From positions 62,001 through 126,000 of the forward strand of contig NZ_CP018099.1 of the NCBI RefSeq assembly GCF_001886815.1: a stretch of 64,000 bases of DNA, read 5' to 3'. Positions within the stretch are counted from its first letter, which is position 1, and each line of letters opens with the position of its first letter. A program made the translations under genes and the position numbers. The notes beneath the pieces are model-generated. The model saw only the letters and a list, made by a program, of their open reading frames with translations. It did not search any database and was not told the DNA's origin. Origin of the DNA: Caldithrix abyssi DSM 13497. GTDB lineage: Bacteria > Calditrichota > Calditrichia > Calditrichales > Calditrichaceae. Of the stretch, positions 27,283 to 35,182 are shown in pieces.

Positions 27283-27684
27283 TTATCGAAACATCGCTTT
27301 GATGGCTCCCCATGTTCGGTAGATATCGGAAATGCTCGGATGAACAAGCAAAGACATTTCTTCGACTGTTTTGTTATTTTGATCGACCGCCCGGACTTTA
27401 TAAAAGAAGATAGAAATATCTTTAAACATAACATTGCGGTCAATATATTCGTACTGGCTGCCTGCGCCTTTTGGAGCAATGCGCGTTAGCTCAACGTAGT
27501 TTGCGTCGTTATTGGAGCGTAAAATTACAAAGCGGGCGACATTTTCTTCGGAACGTGTAGTCCAGGAAATTTTGACCTGATTATTGCCAGGCGTGGCCAC
27601 GCATTCCACGAAAATATTATCTGCCAATGCAAGGGAAAAACTTACCAACAGTAAGCTGAGAATTGTAACAAAACGACGCATCAT
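27283..27684 (-). CDS. Small secreted protein with fibronectin type III-like domain
   Basis: 133 residues from the ATG at 27684; an upstream TTG at 27714 is less likely because the ATG pair places the signal peptide correctly. Residues 1-22 are a signal peptide (RFVTILSLLLVSFSLALA). The rest resembles one FN3-like beta sandwich: NNQVKISWTTRSEENVARFV, ILRSNNDANY and FFYKVRAVDQNN. Such domains bind partners at the cell surface. No function can be assigned. A terminator follows immediately. Confidence 0.7.
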   Translation of the reverse strand: MMRRFVTILSLLLVSFSLALADNIFVECVATPGNNQVKISWTTRSEENVARFVILRSNNDANYVELTRIAPKGAGSQYEYIDRNVMFKDISIFFYKVRAVDQNNKTVEEMSLLVHPSISDIYRTWGAIKAMFR

Positions 27685-27729
27685 AAGTTTTCTTTGTAAA
27701 AGTTTACACTTCAAACAGAATATAATATT

Positions 27730-28536
27730 TTATTTATTAATGTCAAGATTTTTTTTGACTTGAATTTCGTTGATATCGGGCAGCGAGGGGGCGATAAACG
27801 CCAGAGAATCCCCGGCCATTCCAACGCGATAGATGGTTAACATGGTTTCGGATTCGAGTTCAGCCAGCAATGAATCCCTTTGTTCAAAAACGGCAGCCGG
27901 CAAAAAATCCCCGGCAATATTTTGTAATTGAATGTAACCGTTAACCAACAACTCTTCCTTTATTTTTAATTGTTGATTGGGAACAATGATGGTTACCCAA
28001 TCATTTTTTAAATCCACATCGATCACCGCGCCTTTGATTTGCATGTTGTGATAAGTAAGCGTAACATTGGCGTTCCGTTTTACAAACGGCGTTTGCCAGT
28101 GGTTGAGCTTGGCGCGCATGGTCAGGTTTTCGCGGTTTTCAATGGTTAGTAGCATTTCGCCTTGCTTCAGAGTATCGGCAAGTTTTACGTAAAGTTCAGC
28201 GATAACCCCATTCATCGGCGAAAAAATTTCTACCGGCGTGTAATTTCTGTAGCCGCTTAAAGGCCATAAATGTAAAAGCAGGTCGCCCTTTTTGATCGAT
28301 TCGTTTTTTTCCACCAGCAGAGAAATTACTTTGGAGTCTATGGGCGCCAGCAAGTCCATTTTATGCCAGGCCACCAGCTTGCCTTCCACAGGGATATCGA
28401 CATTTAGCGTGTCTTTCCTTAATTCAAATTTTTGCCAGACCGTCAAACGTTTTTCAGCCTTCTGTTGTGGCCGAGAGTCCGGTTCGCAGGAAATAATGAA
28501 AAAGGAAATGAGCCCAAAAATCAAAATTTTTCTCAT
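27730..28536 (-). CDS. Membrane-fusion-protein-like lipoprotein (HlyD/RND adaptor family)
   Basis: 268 residues. The N-terminus ends in the lipobox FFIISC, so it is a lipoprotein. A biotinyl-lipoyl-like hairpin fold is visible in two halves: LLAPIDSKVISLLVEKNESIKKGDLLLHL and IFSPMNGVIAELYVKLADTL (each read in part), followed by beta-barrel-like strands (ANVTLTYHNMQIKGAVIDVD). These features fit periplasmic adaptors of efflux systems. No inner-membrane pump or outer-membrane channel gene is beside it, and the alpha-helical hairpin that usually separates the lipoyl halves appears to be very short. Confidence 0.72.
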   Translation of the reverse strand: MRKILIFGLISFFIISCEPDSRPQQKAEKRLTVWQKFELRKDTLNVDIPVEGKLVAWHKMDLLAPIDSKVISLLVEKNESIKKGDLLLHLWPLSGYRNYTPVEIFSPMNGVIAELYVKLADTLKQGEMLLTIENRENLTMRAKLNHWQTPFVKRNANVTLTYHNMQIKGAVIDVDLKNDWVTIIVPNQQLKIKEELLVNGYIQLQNIAGDFLPAAVFEQRDSLLAELESETMLTIYRVGMAGDSLAFIAPSLPDINEIQVKKNLDINK

Positions 28537-28787
28537 AGTCTGAAAATGCTTTTAATTGACTTATGATTTAATCTACAAAAAATAAGTATGGGATACTAAA
28601 AGAATAGACCGTTCATACATTAATAGAAGTTAACTCCCGCCCCAAAACCTCCCAAAGTAAAAAGAGAAATGGTGCGCAGCTTCCGCCGATTTTTTTGACG
28701 TTGCGGGAAGTTGACGCCTTTCTTGCTTTTATTTTGATAAAAGTCTAATTTTATTTTTTGTTAATGATTAAAATCAGGAGAAATAAA

Positions 28788-30179
28788 ATGAATTCTTACG
28801 ATATTGCCATAATAGGCTCAGGGCCTGGTGGTTATGTGGCGGCCATTCGTGCGGCGCAGTTAAATCTTAAAACTGTTTTAATCGAAAAAGATCGGTTGGG
28901 CGGCGTTTGTCTTAACTGGGGATGCATTCCCACCAAGGCGCTGTTAAAAAGCGCGGAATTGTTTGAACAGATTAAAAAAGCTAAAAGTTTTGGCATAACC
29001 GTTAAAGAGGCGGCGGTCGATTTCCCGGCTGTCATTAAACGTAGCCGGCAGGTGGCAGACATGAATTCCAAGGGCGTGGAATTCTTAATGAAGAAGAACA
29101 AAATCGATGTTGAGTTTGGCAGCGCCCGCTTCCAGACGGCTAATCAGCTGGAAGTGACGGATGCCTCGGGCAAAACTAAGCGCATTGAGGCCAAACACAT
29201 CATTATTGCCACGGGCGGCCGACCGCGCACCATTCCCGGTATTGAAATCGACGAAGAGAAAATCATCAGCAGTCGCACGGCCATGACCCTAAAGGAGAAG
29301 CCGGCATCAATGGTCATTATCGGCGCCGGAGCCATTGGCGTTGAATTCGCTTATTTTTACAATGCCATGGGCAGCGCAGTAACCATGGTCGAAATGCTCG
29401 ACCATCTATTGCCGCAAGAAGACGAAGAAATTTCAACGATTCTGGAACGAAATTTCAAAAAGAACAAAATTAATTTTCATACCTCGGCAACGGTAAGCAA
29501 AATCGAAAAGCTCGAAAAGGGTGTCAGAGTTTTTATTAAAAAAGGCGATAAAGAAGAGGTTTTAGAAGCGGACAAAGCGCTGATGGCCATAGGCATCCAG
29601 GGCAATGTGGAAGGTCTGGGTCTGGAAAAGATCGGGGTTGAGCATGAAAAAGGATTTATTAAAGTAGATCAATGGTACCGTACCAATGTGGATGGCGTTT
29701 ACGCCATAGGCGACATCATCGGCCCGCCTTTGCTGGCCCACGTTGCCTCGCACGAGGGTATTGTCTGCGTGGAAAAGATCGCCGGCCTCACGCCCCATGC
29801 GGTGGATTACAACAGCATTCCCGGTTGCACCTATTGCCAGCCGCAGGTGGCCAGTATCGGCTTAACGGAAAAAGAGGCGCTTGCGCAGGGTAACCAGATT
29901 AAGATCGGGCGCTTCCCCTACTCCGCTTCCGGAAAGGCGCGGGCCATTGGCGAGCGCGACGGCATGGTTAAGCTTATTTTCGATGCCAAATACGGGGAAC
30001 TGTTAGGCGCGCATATTATCGGCGCAGAGGCCACGGAATTAATCGCCGAGCTGGGCGTTGCCAAAGGCCTGGAAGTTACGCCGGTGGAATTATTCAGCAC
30101 CATCCATGCCCATCCCACCCTTTCGGAAATGATCATGGAAGCGGCAGCCGATGCCGAGAAAAAGGCCATACATATTTAA
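28788..30179 (+). CDS. lpdA: Dihydrolipoyl dehydrogenase
   Basis: The start is the ATG at 28788, 7 nt behind AGGAG; 463 residues. FAD site IIGSGPGGYVAAIRAAQL, redox disulfide in GGVCLNWGCIPTKALL, NAD site IIGAGAIGVEFAYFYNAMG, second FAD motif VYAIGDIIGPPLLAHVA and the C-terminal HAHPTLSE with the catalytic His are all present. It reoxidises the lipoyl groups of 2-oxoacid dehydrogenase or glycine cleavage complexes. No E1 or E2 gene lies next to it, so it may serve several complexes. Confidence 0.95.
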   Translation: MNSYDIAIIGSGPGGYVAAIRAAQLNLKTVLIEKDRLGGVCLNWGCIPTKALLKSAELFEQIKKAKSFGITVKEAAVDFPAVIKRSRQVADMNSKGVEFLMKKNKIDVEFGSARFQTANQLEVTDASGKTKRIEAKHIIIATGGRPRTIPGIEIDEEKIISSRTAMTLKEKPASMVIIGAGAIGVEFAYFYNAMGSAVTMVEMLDHLLPQEDEEISTILERNFKKNKINFHTSATVSKIEKLEKGVRVFIKKGDKEEVLEADKALMAIGIQGNVEGLGLEKIGVEHEKGFIKVDQWYRTNVDGVYAIGDIIGPPLLAHVASHEGIVCVEKIAGLTPHAVDYNSIPGCTYCQPQVASIGLTEKEALAQGNQIKIGRFPYSASGKARAIGERDGMVKLIFDAKYGELLGAHIIGAEATELIAELGVAKGLEVTPVELFSTIHAHPTLSEMIMEAAADAEKKAIHI

Positions 30180-30219
30180 TAGTGTTATTCCTCAAGAGTT
30201 TTTTGATTATTGCCCCTTC

Positions 30220-30278
30220 CCTTCAAGCGGGAAGAAGCTGTTATTAAAAGAGTTATGACGGCTTCTTCCCCCTGAAGG
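30220..30278. repeat. Large imperfect inverted repeat after lpdA
   Basis: CCTTCAAGCGGGAAGAAGC (30220-30238) pairs with GCTTCTTCCCCCTGAAGG (30261-30278) with one bulge. It lies 40 bp after the lpdA stop and is followed by A/T-rich sequence. It may terminate lpdA or be a dispersed palindrome. Confidence 0.5.
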
Positions 30279-30305
30279 AAATTTTAAAAAAACTGCCAAA
30301 ATCAG

Positions 30306-30320
30306 GAATAATTATTATCT
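30306..30320. promoter_or_regulatory. Candidate PerR/Fur-like operator before peroxiredoxin
   Basis: The 15 bp site has the palindromic core ATAAT-N-ATTAT, the centre of the PerR box TTATAAT-N-ATTATAA, matching 10 of its 14 fixed positions. It lies 66 bp upstream of the peroxiredoxin ATG. The region is AT-rich, so this is tentative. Confidence 0.33.
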
Positions 30321-30385
30321 AATGATCGTTCTTAGTATTTCCATTTTACGGTAAAAAATATAAACCAAATGAAAGGAGTAATACT

Positions 30386-30994
30386 ATGTCAGTACAGGTA
30401 GGTAAACCAGCGCCACTTTTTAAGGCTACGGCCGTGATGCCGGATAATTCTTTTAAAGAAGATTTTAAACTCGAGGACTATCGAGGAAAATATGTCGTGG
30501 TCTTTTTCTATCCGCTGGATTTTACATTTGTTTGCCCCACGGAAATTCTGGAGTTCAATAAATTTTTGCCGGAATTTGAAAAACGCAATGTACAGGTAAT
30601 TGGCGTTTCTACCGATTCGCACTTTAGTCATCTGGCGTGGAAGAACACCGATCTGAAAGACGGCGGAATCGGAAATATTAAATATCCGTTGGTCTCCGAT
30701 TTTACCAAACAGATCAGCCGCGATTACGGTGTATTGATTGAAGAAGACGGCGTTGCGCTGCGCGGTTCGTTTTTGATTGATAAAGAAGGCATTTTGCAAC
30801 ATGCCGTCATTAACAACCTGTCGCTGGGACGTAATATTAAGGAAATGATTCGCATGGTGGACGCCTTGCAGCATTTTGAAAAATACGGCGAAGTGTGCCC
30901 GGCCGACTGGGAAGCCGGTAAAGAGGCCATGAAAGCCAGTCCGGACGGCGTTAAAGAATTTTTGAGCAAACATGCGGACGAATTTTTAGGTTAA
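30386..30994 (+). CDS. Typical 2-Cys peroxiredoxin (AhpC/Prx1 type)
   Basis: 202 residues from an ATG 7 nt after AAGGAG. The peroxidatic cysteine lies in [13 protein letters not shown] (about Cys51) and the resolving cysteine in GEVCPADW (about 171), with a C-terminal tail for the decameric form. It reduces hydrogen and organic peroxides using a thioredoxin-like or AhpF-like donor, none of which is adjacent. It stands alone between hairpins. Confidence 0.95.
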   Translation: MSVQVGKPAPLFKATAVMPDNSFKEDFKLEDYRGKYVVVFFYPLDFTFVCPTEILEFNKFLPEFEKRNVQVIGVSTDSHFSHLAWKNTDLKDGGIGNIKYPLVSDFTKQISRDYGVLIEEDGVALRGSFLIDKEGILQHAVINNLSLGRNIKEMIRMVDALQHFEKYGEVCPADWEAGKEAMKASPDGVKEFLSKHADEFLG

Positions 30995-31014
30995 TTTGTT
31001 TTTCCGAAATTCAT

Positions 31015-31050
31015 GGCGCGCTTCTTTTTGAGGCGCGCCTTATTCATTTT
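31015..31050 (+). terminator. Probable terminator after peroxiredoxin
   Basis: GGCGCGC (31015-31021) pairs with GCGCGCC (31033-31039) over an 11 nt loop, followed by TTATTCATTTT. It sits 20 bp after the stop codon. Confidence 0.65.
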
Positions 31051-31059
31051 GGGGGAGTC

Positions 31060-32124
31060 ATGAAACGCGGACATCGTTACATCGTATTTACAATGGCGAT
31101 TTTTAGTCTGATCTTAATCGCTTGCACCAAAAAGGAAGTAAAGCCCGATCTTGCTTTTGCGGGCGAGAAGCATTTGAAAAATATTCGCATGCTGACCAAT
31201 GGGGGCGAAAACGCCGAGGCCTATTTTAGCTTTGATGAAAGCCAGTTGATCTATCAATCGAAGCATGACAGCATAAAATGCGATCAAATATTTATTATGA
31301 ATCTTGACGGTTCCGATAAACGCATGGTCAGCACGGGAAAGGGCAGAACGACCTGTTCCTATTTTTTGCCGGGCGATCAGCAAATCATTTACGCATCCAC
31401 GCACGGCGTTGACGAAAACTGTCCGCCGCCGCCCGATTTTTCCAGAGGTTATGTTTGGAAGGTGTACAGCAGCTATGATCTTTACATCGCCAATGCGGAT
31501 GGTTCCGATCCTCAACCCTTTTTGCCGTCGCCAGGATATGACGCAGAGGCGACGGTTTCGCCCAGAGGGGACAAAATTGTCTTTACCTCGCAGCGCAATG
31601 GCGATCTGGATATTTACACCGTTAATATCGATGGAAGCGGGTTAAAACAATTAACCCACGAAATCGGTTACGACGGAGGAGCATTCTTTTCCTGGGATGG
31701 TAGTAAAATCGTTTATCGCGCCTATCATCCCAGAACAGAAGAAGAGCTCAAACGCTACAGGAAATTACTGGCGGAAGAATTAATCGAGCCCAATAATTTT
31801 CAACTTTTTGTGATGGATGCGGACGGCAGCAATAAAAGACAGATTACGCACAACGATTTTGCCAACTTTGCGCCGTTTTTTCATCCCGACAATAAACGGA
31901 TTATTTTCTGCTCTAACATGGGCACAACGGAAAGCACGCAGCGTGATTTCAATTTGTGGATGATCAATGAGGACGGCACAGGGCTGAAGCAAATCACCTT
32001 TTTTAAAGGCTTTGACGGTTTTCCCATGTTTACGCATGACGGCAAAAAGCTGGTGTTTGCTTCCAATCGCTTTAACAAAAAGAAAGGCGAAACCAACGTT
32101 TTTATTGCCGACTGGGTGGAATGA
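31060..32124 (+). CDS. TolB-like beta-propeller lipoprotein
   Basis: 354 residues. The signal peptide ends in LILIAC, a lipobox, so it is lipid-anchored. The rest is a WD40-like (PD40) propeller: repeated strands such as FSFDESQLIYQSKHD, VSPRGDKIVFTSQRNGDLD, FSWDGSKIVYRAYH, FHPDNKRIIFCSNMG and FTHDGKKLVFASNR. The repeats resemble the TolB propeller, but the TolB N-terminal domain is missing and no tol-pal genes are near. A periplasmic binding or scaffolding role is inferred. Confidence 0.85.
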   Translation: MKRGHRYIVFTMAIFSLILIACTKKEVKPDLAFAGEKHLKNIRMLTNGGENAEAYFSFDESQLIYQSKHDSIKCDQIFIMNLDGSDKRMVSTGKGRTTCSYFLPGDQQIIYASTHGVDENCPPPPDFSRGYVWKVYSSYDLYIANADGSDPQPFLPSPGYDAEATVSPRGDKIVFTSQRNGDLDIYTVNIDGSGLKQLTHEIGYDGGAFFSWDGSKIVYRAYHPRTEEELKRYRKLLAEELIEPNNFQLFVMDADGSNKRQITHNDFANFAPFFHPDNKRIIFCSNMGTTESTQRDFNLWMINEDGTGLKQITFFKGFDGFPMFTHDGKKLVFASNRFNKKKGETNVFIADWVE

Positions 32125-32149
32125 ACATGCTGGATGAGGAACGGTCGAT

Positions 32150-32226
32150 ATTAAATTTTTTGTGCCGCTGGAGTAGTTGAATGGTTGATTGGTTGAATAG
32201 TTGAATAGTTAGCCTGTCATTTTAAA
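32150..32226 (-). repeat. Dispersed repeat family A, truncated inverted copy
   Basis: It reads TGTGCCGCTGGAG, then degenerate GTTGAATGGTTGATTG units, then AGCCTGTCAT, which is the reverse complement of the 3' half of the copies at 1200-1372 and 47622-47803. The AGATTCTTCACTCC half is missing. Confidence 0.65.
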
Positions 32227-32266
32227 CCTGTTTCTGCAAATGTGATGAATTCCTACCACCGTTTAC

Positions 32267-32375
32267 GTAGGGGCGAAGGATTTCCAAGAACAATTCAGCG
32301 CTGGTAAACATTAATCTTTAGTCATATAAAAAAAGCGCTCTGGATAAAGTGGGGGTAGAAATCCTTCGCCCTTAC
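32267..32375. repeat. MITE-like palindromic element
   Basis: Terminal inverted repeats GTAGGGGCGAAGGATTTC (32267-32284) and GAAATCCTTCGCCCTTAC (32358-32375) agree at 17 of 18 positions and enclose about 73 bp with no ORF. The arrangement resembles a small non-autonomous mobile element; no transposase is present in the window. Confidence 0.5.
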
Positions 32376-32423
32376 AAGTACGGTCATTCCTGATCTTTTG
32401 TCTGGGAGTAAGGGTACATGGCG

Positions 32424-32490
32424 TGAGGGCCATTGAAACTATTTTTAATTTAAAACATTCTTTACGCCCTTTGTGACTTCTCTGAGCTCT
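32424..32490 (-). repeat. Dispersed repeat family B, copy 2
   Basis: GGCGTGAGGGCC, an AT-rich centre, and CGCCCTTTGTGACTTCTC form the reverse complement of the copy at 1066-1122, with roughly 12 bp more in the middle. Confidence 0.6.
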
Positions 32491-32491
32491 C

Positions 32492-32520
32492 TGGTGCGCC
32501 AGCCTTATCCTGGCGCACCA
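32492..32520. repeat. Perfect 11 bp hairpin
   Basis: TGGTGCGCCAG (32492-32502) and CTGGCGCACCA (32510-32520) pair perfectly over the 7 nt loop CCTTATC. There is no T tract, so it is not a standard terminator; it abuts the family B copy and may belong to it. Confidence 0.6.
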
Positions 32521-32826
32521 ACAAACGCAAATCATGGTAATCCAAAAATCAAGCAAATCCTGGTTCAAAAATTAAATTGTTCATCGGCCGCTTATTTCGA
32601 ATTCCCATCTTGCTGGATACGAAAATTTTTGTGCTGTTTAAAAAACTCATCGCTGAAAAAGTCTAAAAATGACGCAAATAATTATATATTGCGGTTTTTT
32701 ACAACTATTTTTCTATTTAAGCGTCCCCTTTATGCATTTTTTACCTCTATATTAAAATAGACATTATTTAAAACTTTTGTTAATTTACAGCGGTCATGAA
32801 ATTTTAGCGAGAAAGGAGCATTTAAA

Positions 32827-35094
32827 ATGACTTTTGATTTGGACATGATTAAAAAAGTATATGCCGAACTGCCCGAGCGAGTCAATGCCGCACGCAAAAT
32901 TATAAAGCGCCCGATGACATTGACAGAAAAGATATTGTACGCTCATCTATACGATGGCAAGGCGAACAGAGCGCTGCAACGTGGCAAAGAATATGTTAAT
33001 TTTGCGCCCGATCGAGTGGCCATGCAGGACGCCACGGCGCAAATGGCCCTGCTGCAATTTATGATGGCCGGTAAAGAGAAGGTGGCGGTGCCCTCCAGCG
33101 TACACTGCGACCATTTAATTCAGGCAAAAGTAGGCGCAGAAACCGATTTAAAGTTTGCGCTGGATACCAATCGCGAGGTGTACGATTTTCTGGAGAACAC
33201 CTCTAAAAAATACGGGATTGGCTTCTGGAAACCGGGCGCTGGCATTATTCATCAGGTGGTGCTGGAAAATTACGCCTTCCCGGGCGGCATGATGATCGGC
33301 ACGGATTCGCATACGCCCAATGCCGGCGGCCTGGGCATGGTGGCTATTGGCGTGGGCGGCGCCGATGCCGTTGACGTGATGGTGGGCATGCCGTGGGAAC
33401 TGCTGTTCCCCAGGCTAATTGGCGTTAAATTAACCGGAAAACTCAGCGGCTGGACGTCTCCCAAAGATGTTATCCTGAAAGTAGCCGGATTGTTAACCGT
33501 AAAAGGCGGAACGGGGTACATCGTGGAATATTTCGGTCCGGGCGCTCGCGAAATTTCCGCCACGGGCAAGGCGACCATCTGCAATATGGGCGCAGAAATC
33601 GGCGCCACAACCTCCACCTTTGGTTATGACGAGATGATGGCTGAGTACCTGCGCATTACCGAGCGCGCTGAGGTGGCCAGAATGGCCGATGAAATCAAAG
33701 AATATTTAACCGGCGATCCGGAAGTTTACGAAAATCCCGAGCAGTATTTTGACAAAGTAATTGAAATCAACCTTTCGGAGCTGGAACCGCATGTCAATGG
33801 CCCTTTTTCGCCGGACAGAGCCTGGCCCATTTCTCAGTTAGCCAAGGCGGTGGAAGAAAACGGCTGGCCGGAAAAAGTGGAGGTGGGATTAATCGGCTCC
33901 TGCACCAACAGCTCGTACGAAGACATCACGCGTGCCGCTTCGGTTGCTCAGCAGGCCATCGACAAAAAGTTAAAGGTTAAGGCAGAGTTTACCATTACGC
34001 CCGGTTCGGAACAGGTGCGCTATACTATTGAGCGCGACGGCTACATTGACATTTTCAAGAAGATTGGCGGTAAGGTGCTGGCCAATGCCTGCGGGCCGTG
34101 CATCGGACAGTGGAACCGCGAAGGCATTGATGACCGCCCCAATACCATTGTAACCTCTTTTAACCGCAACTTTGCCAAACGCAATGATGGTAATCCGAAC
34201 ACGCACGCCTTTGTCACATCGCCGGAGCTGGTAACGGCCCTGGCCATTGCCGGCACGCTGAAATTCAATCCGCTGACCGATACGCTGCGTAATGAAAAGG
34301 GCGAAGAGGTAAAGCTGGAAGAGCCCAGGGGCATGCTCTATCCCCCGAAGGGTTTTGAAGTTAAAGACCGTGGATTTGAACCGCCCGTAGAAGACGGCAG
34401 CAAAATTGAAATTAAGGTGGACCCCAAATCGGAACGTTTGCAATTGCTTAAGCCCTTTGAACCATGGGACGGCAAAAACATTACCGGCATGCGCGTGCTG
34501 ATCAAAGCCAAAGGAAAATGCACCACCGATCATATTTCGCCCGCCGGCCCCTGGCTGCGCTTTCGCGGGCATCTGGACAATATTTCCAATAACTTGCTAA
34601 TCGGCGCGGTTAATGCGTTTAACGGAAAGACCAATTCCGTTAAAAATCAGTTAACCGGTAAATACGAACCCGTGCCGCAGGTGGCCCGCGCGTACAAAGA
34701 AAAGGGCATTCCGACGATTATCGTGGGCGATGAAAACTACGGCGAAGGTTCTTCTCGCGAACATGCGGCCATGGAGCCCCGCCACATGGGCGTGCGCGTG
34801 GTACTGGTGCGCTCCTTTGCCCGCATCCATGAAACGAATTTGAAAAAACAGGGCATCCTGGCTCTGACCTTTGCCGATCCGGCGGATTATGATAAAATTC
34901 AGGAAGATGACGTCATCGATGTTATTGATCTGGTCGAATTTGCGCCGGGTAAGCCGTTGACCCTGATTGCGCGTCATGCGGACGGAACGGAAGATGTGAT
35001 TAAGGCTAACCATTCTTACAATGCTTATCAAATTGAATGGTTCAAGGCCGGTTCGGCGCTCAACTTAATCCGCCTTAAAAATCAGAAGAATTAA
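32827..35094 (+). CDS. acn: Aconitate hydratase, mitochondrial type
   Basis: 755 residues from an ATG behind AAGGAG. Fe-S ligands lie in [11 protein letters not shown] and [10 protein letters not shown]. Active-site segments include [26 protein letters not shown] and [21 protein letters not shown] (read in part). Length and the N-terminal layout match eukaryotic mitochondrial aconitase rather than the about 890-residue bacterial AcnA or AcnB. It interconverts citrate and isocitrate in the TCA cycle. It is monocistronic, with a strong terminator behind it. Confidence 0.95.
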   Translation: MTFDLDMIKKVYAELPERVNAARKIIKRPMTLTEKILYAHLYDGKANRALQRGKEYVNFAPDRVAMQDATAQMALLQFMMAGKEKVAVPSSVHCDHLIQAKVGAETDLKFALDTNREVYDFLENTSKKYGIGFWKPGAGIIHQVVLENYAFPGGMMIGTDSHTPNAGGLGMVAIGVGGADAVDVMVGMPWELLFPRLIGVKLTGKLSGWTSPKDVILKVAGLLTVKGGTGYIVEYFGPGAREISATGKATICNMGAEIGATTSTFGYDEMMAEYLRITERAEVARMADEIKEYLTGDPEVYENPEQYFDKVIEINLSELEPHVNGPFSPDRAWPISQLAKAVEENGWPEKVEVGLIGSCTNSSYEDITRAASVAQQAIDKKLKVKAEFTITPGSEQVRYTIERDGYIDIFKKIGGKVLANACGPCIGQWNREGIDDRPNTIVTSFNRNFAKRNDGNPNTHAFVTSPELVTALAIAGTLKFNPLTDTLRNEKGEEVKLEEPRGMLYPPKGFEVKDRGFEPPVEDGSKIEIKVDPKSERLQLLKPFEPWDGKNITGMRVLIKAKGKCTTDHISPAGPWLRFRGHLDNISNNLLIGAVNAFNGKTNSVKNQLTGKYEPVPQVARAYKEKGIPTIIVGDENYGEGSSREHAAMEPRHMGVRVVLVRSFARIHETNLKKQGILALTFADPADYDKIQEDDVIDVIDLVEFAPGKPLTLIARHADGTEDVIKANHSYNAYQIEWFKAGSALNLIRLKNQKN

Positions 35095-35115
35095 AACCTT
35101 CTGAAGCCGTAAAAC

Positions 35116-35153
35116 AAAAATCCCGTTTTCCTGCAGAAAACGGGATTTTTTTG
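35116..35153 (+). terminator. Rho-independent terminator after aconitase
   Basis: AAAATCCCGTTTTC pairs with GAAAACGGGATTTTT over CTGCA and ends in a T run. The A run on the other side could also serve the convergent giant gene that ends at 35183. Confidence 0.85.
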
Positions 35154-35182
35154 TTGTACAACCACATTTTTTAAAAACCGCG

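Larger units (their letters stand above)
32125..32826. other. Non-coding gap made largely of dispersed repeats
   Basis: 702 bp without a credible gene; the short frames inside lack ribosome-binding sites and overlap repeats. It holds, in order, a family A remnant, a MITE-like palindrome, a family B copy and an 11 bp perfect hairpin. From 32530 to 32800 nothing is recognisable. The aconitase ribosome-binding site AAGGAG is at its right end. Confidence 0.6.

Noticed and set aside
30389-30973. 194-codon minus-strand frame opposite the peroxiredoxin
   Set aside because: Antisense shadow of a strongly conserved gene, with no ribosome-binding site.
32311-32760. Two frames of 85 and 95 codons in the gap before aconitase
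   Set aside because: They run through dispersed repeats or AT-rich sequence, have no ribosome-binding site and no similarity I recognise.
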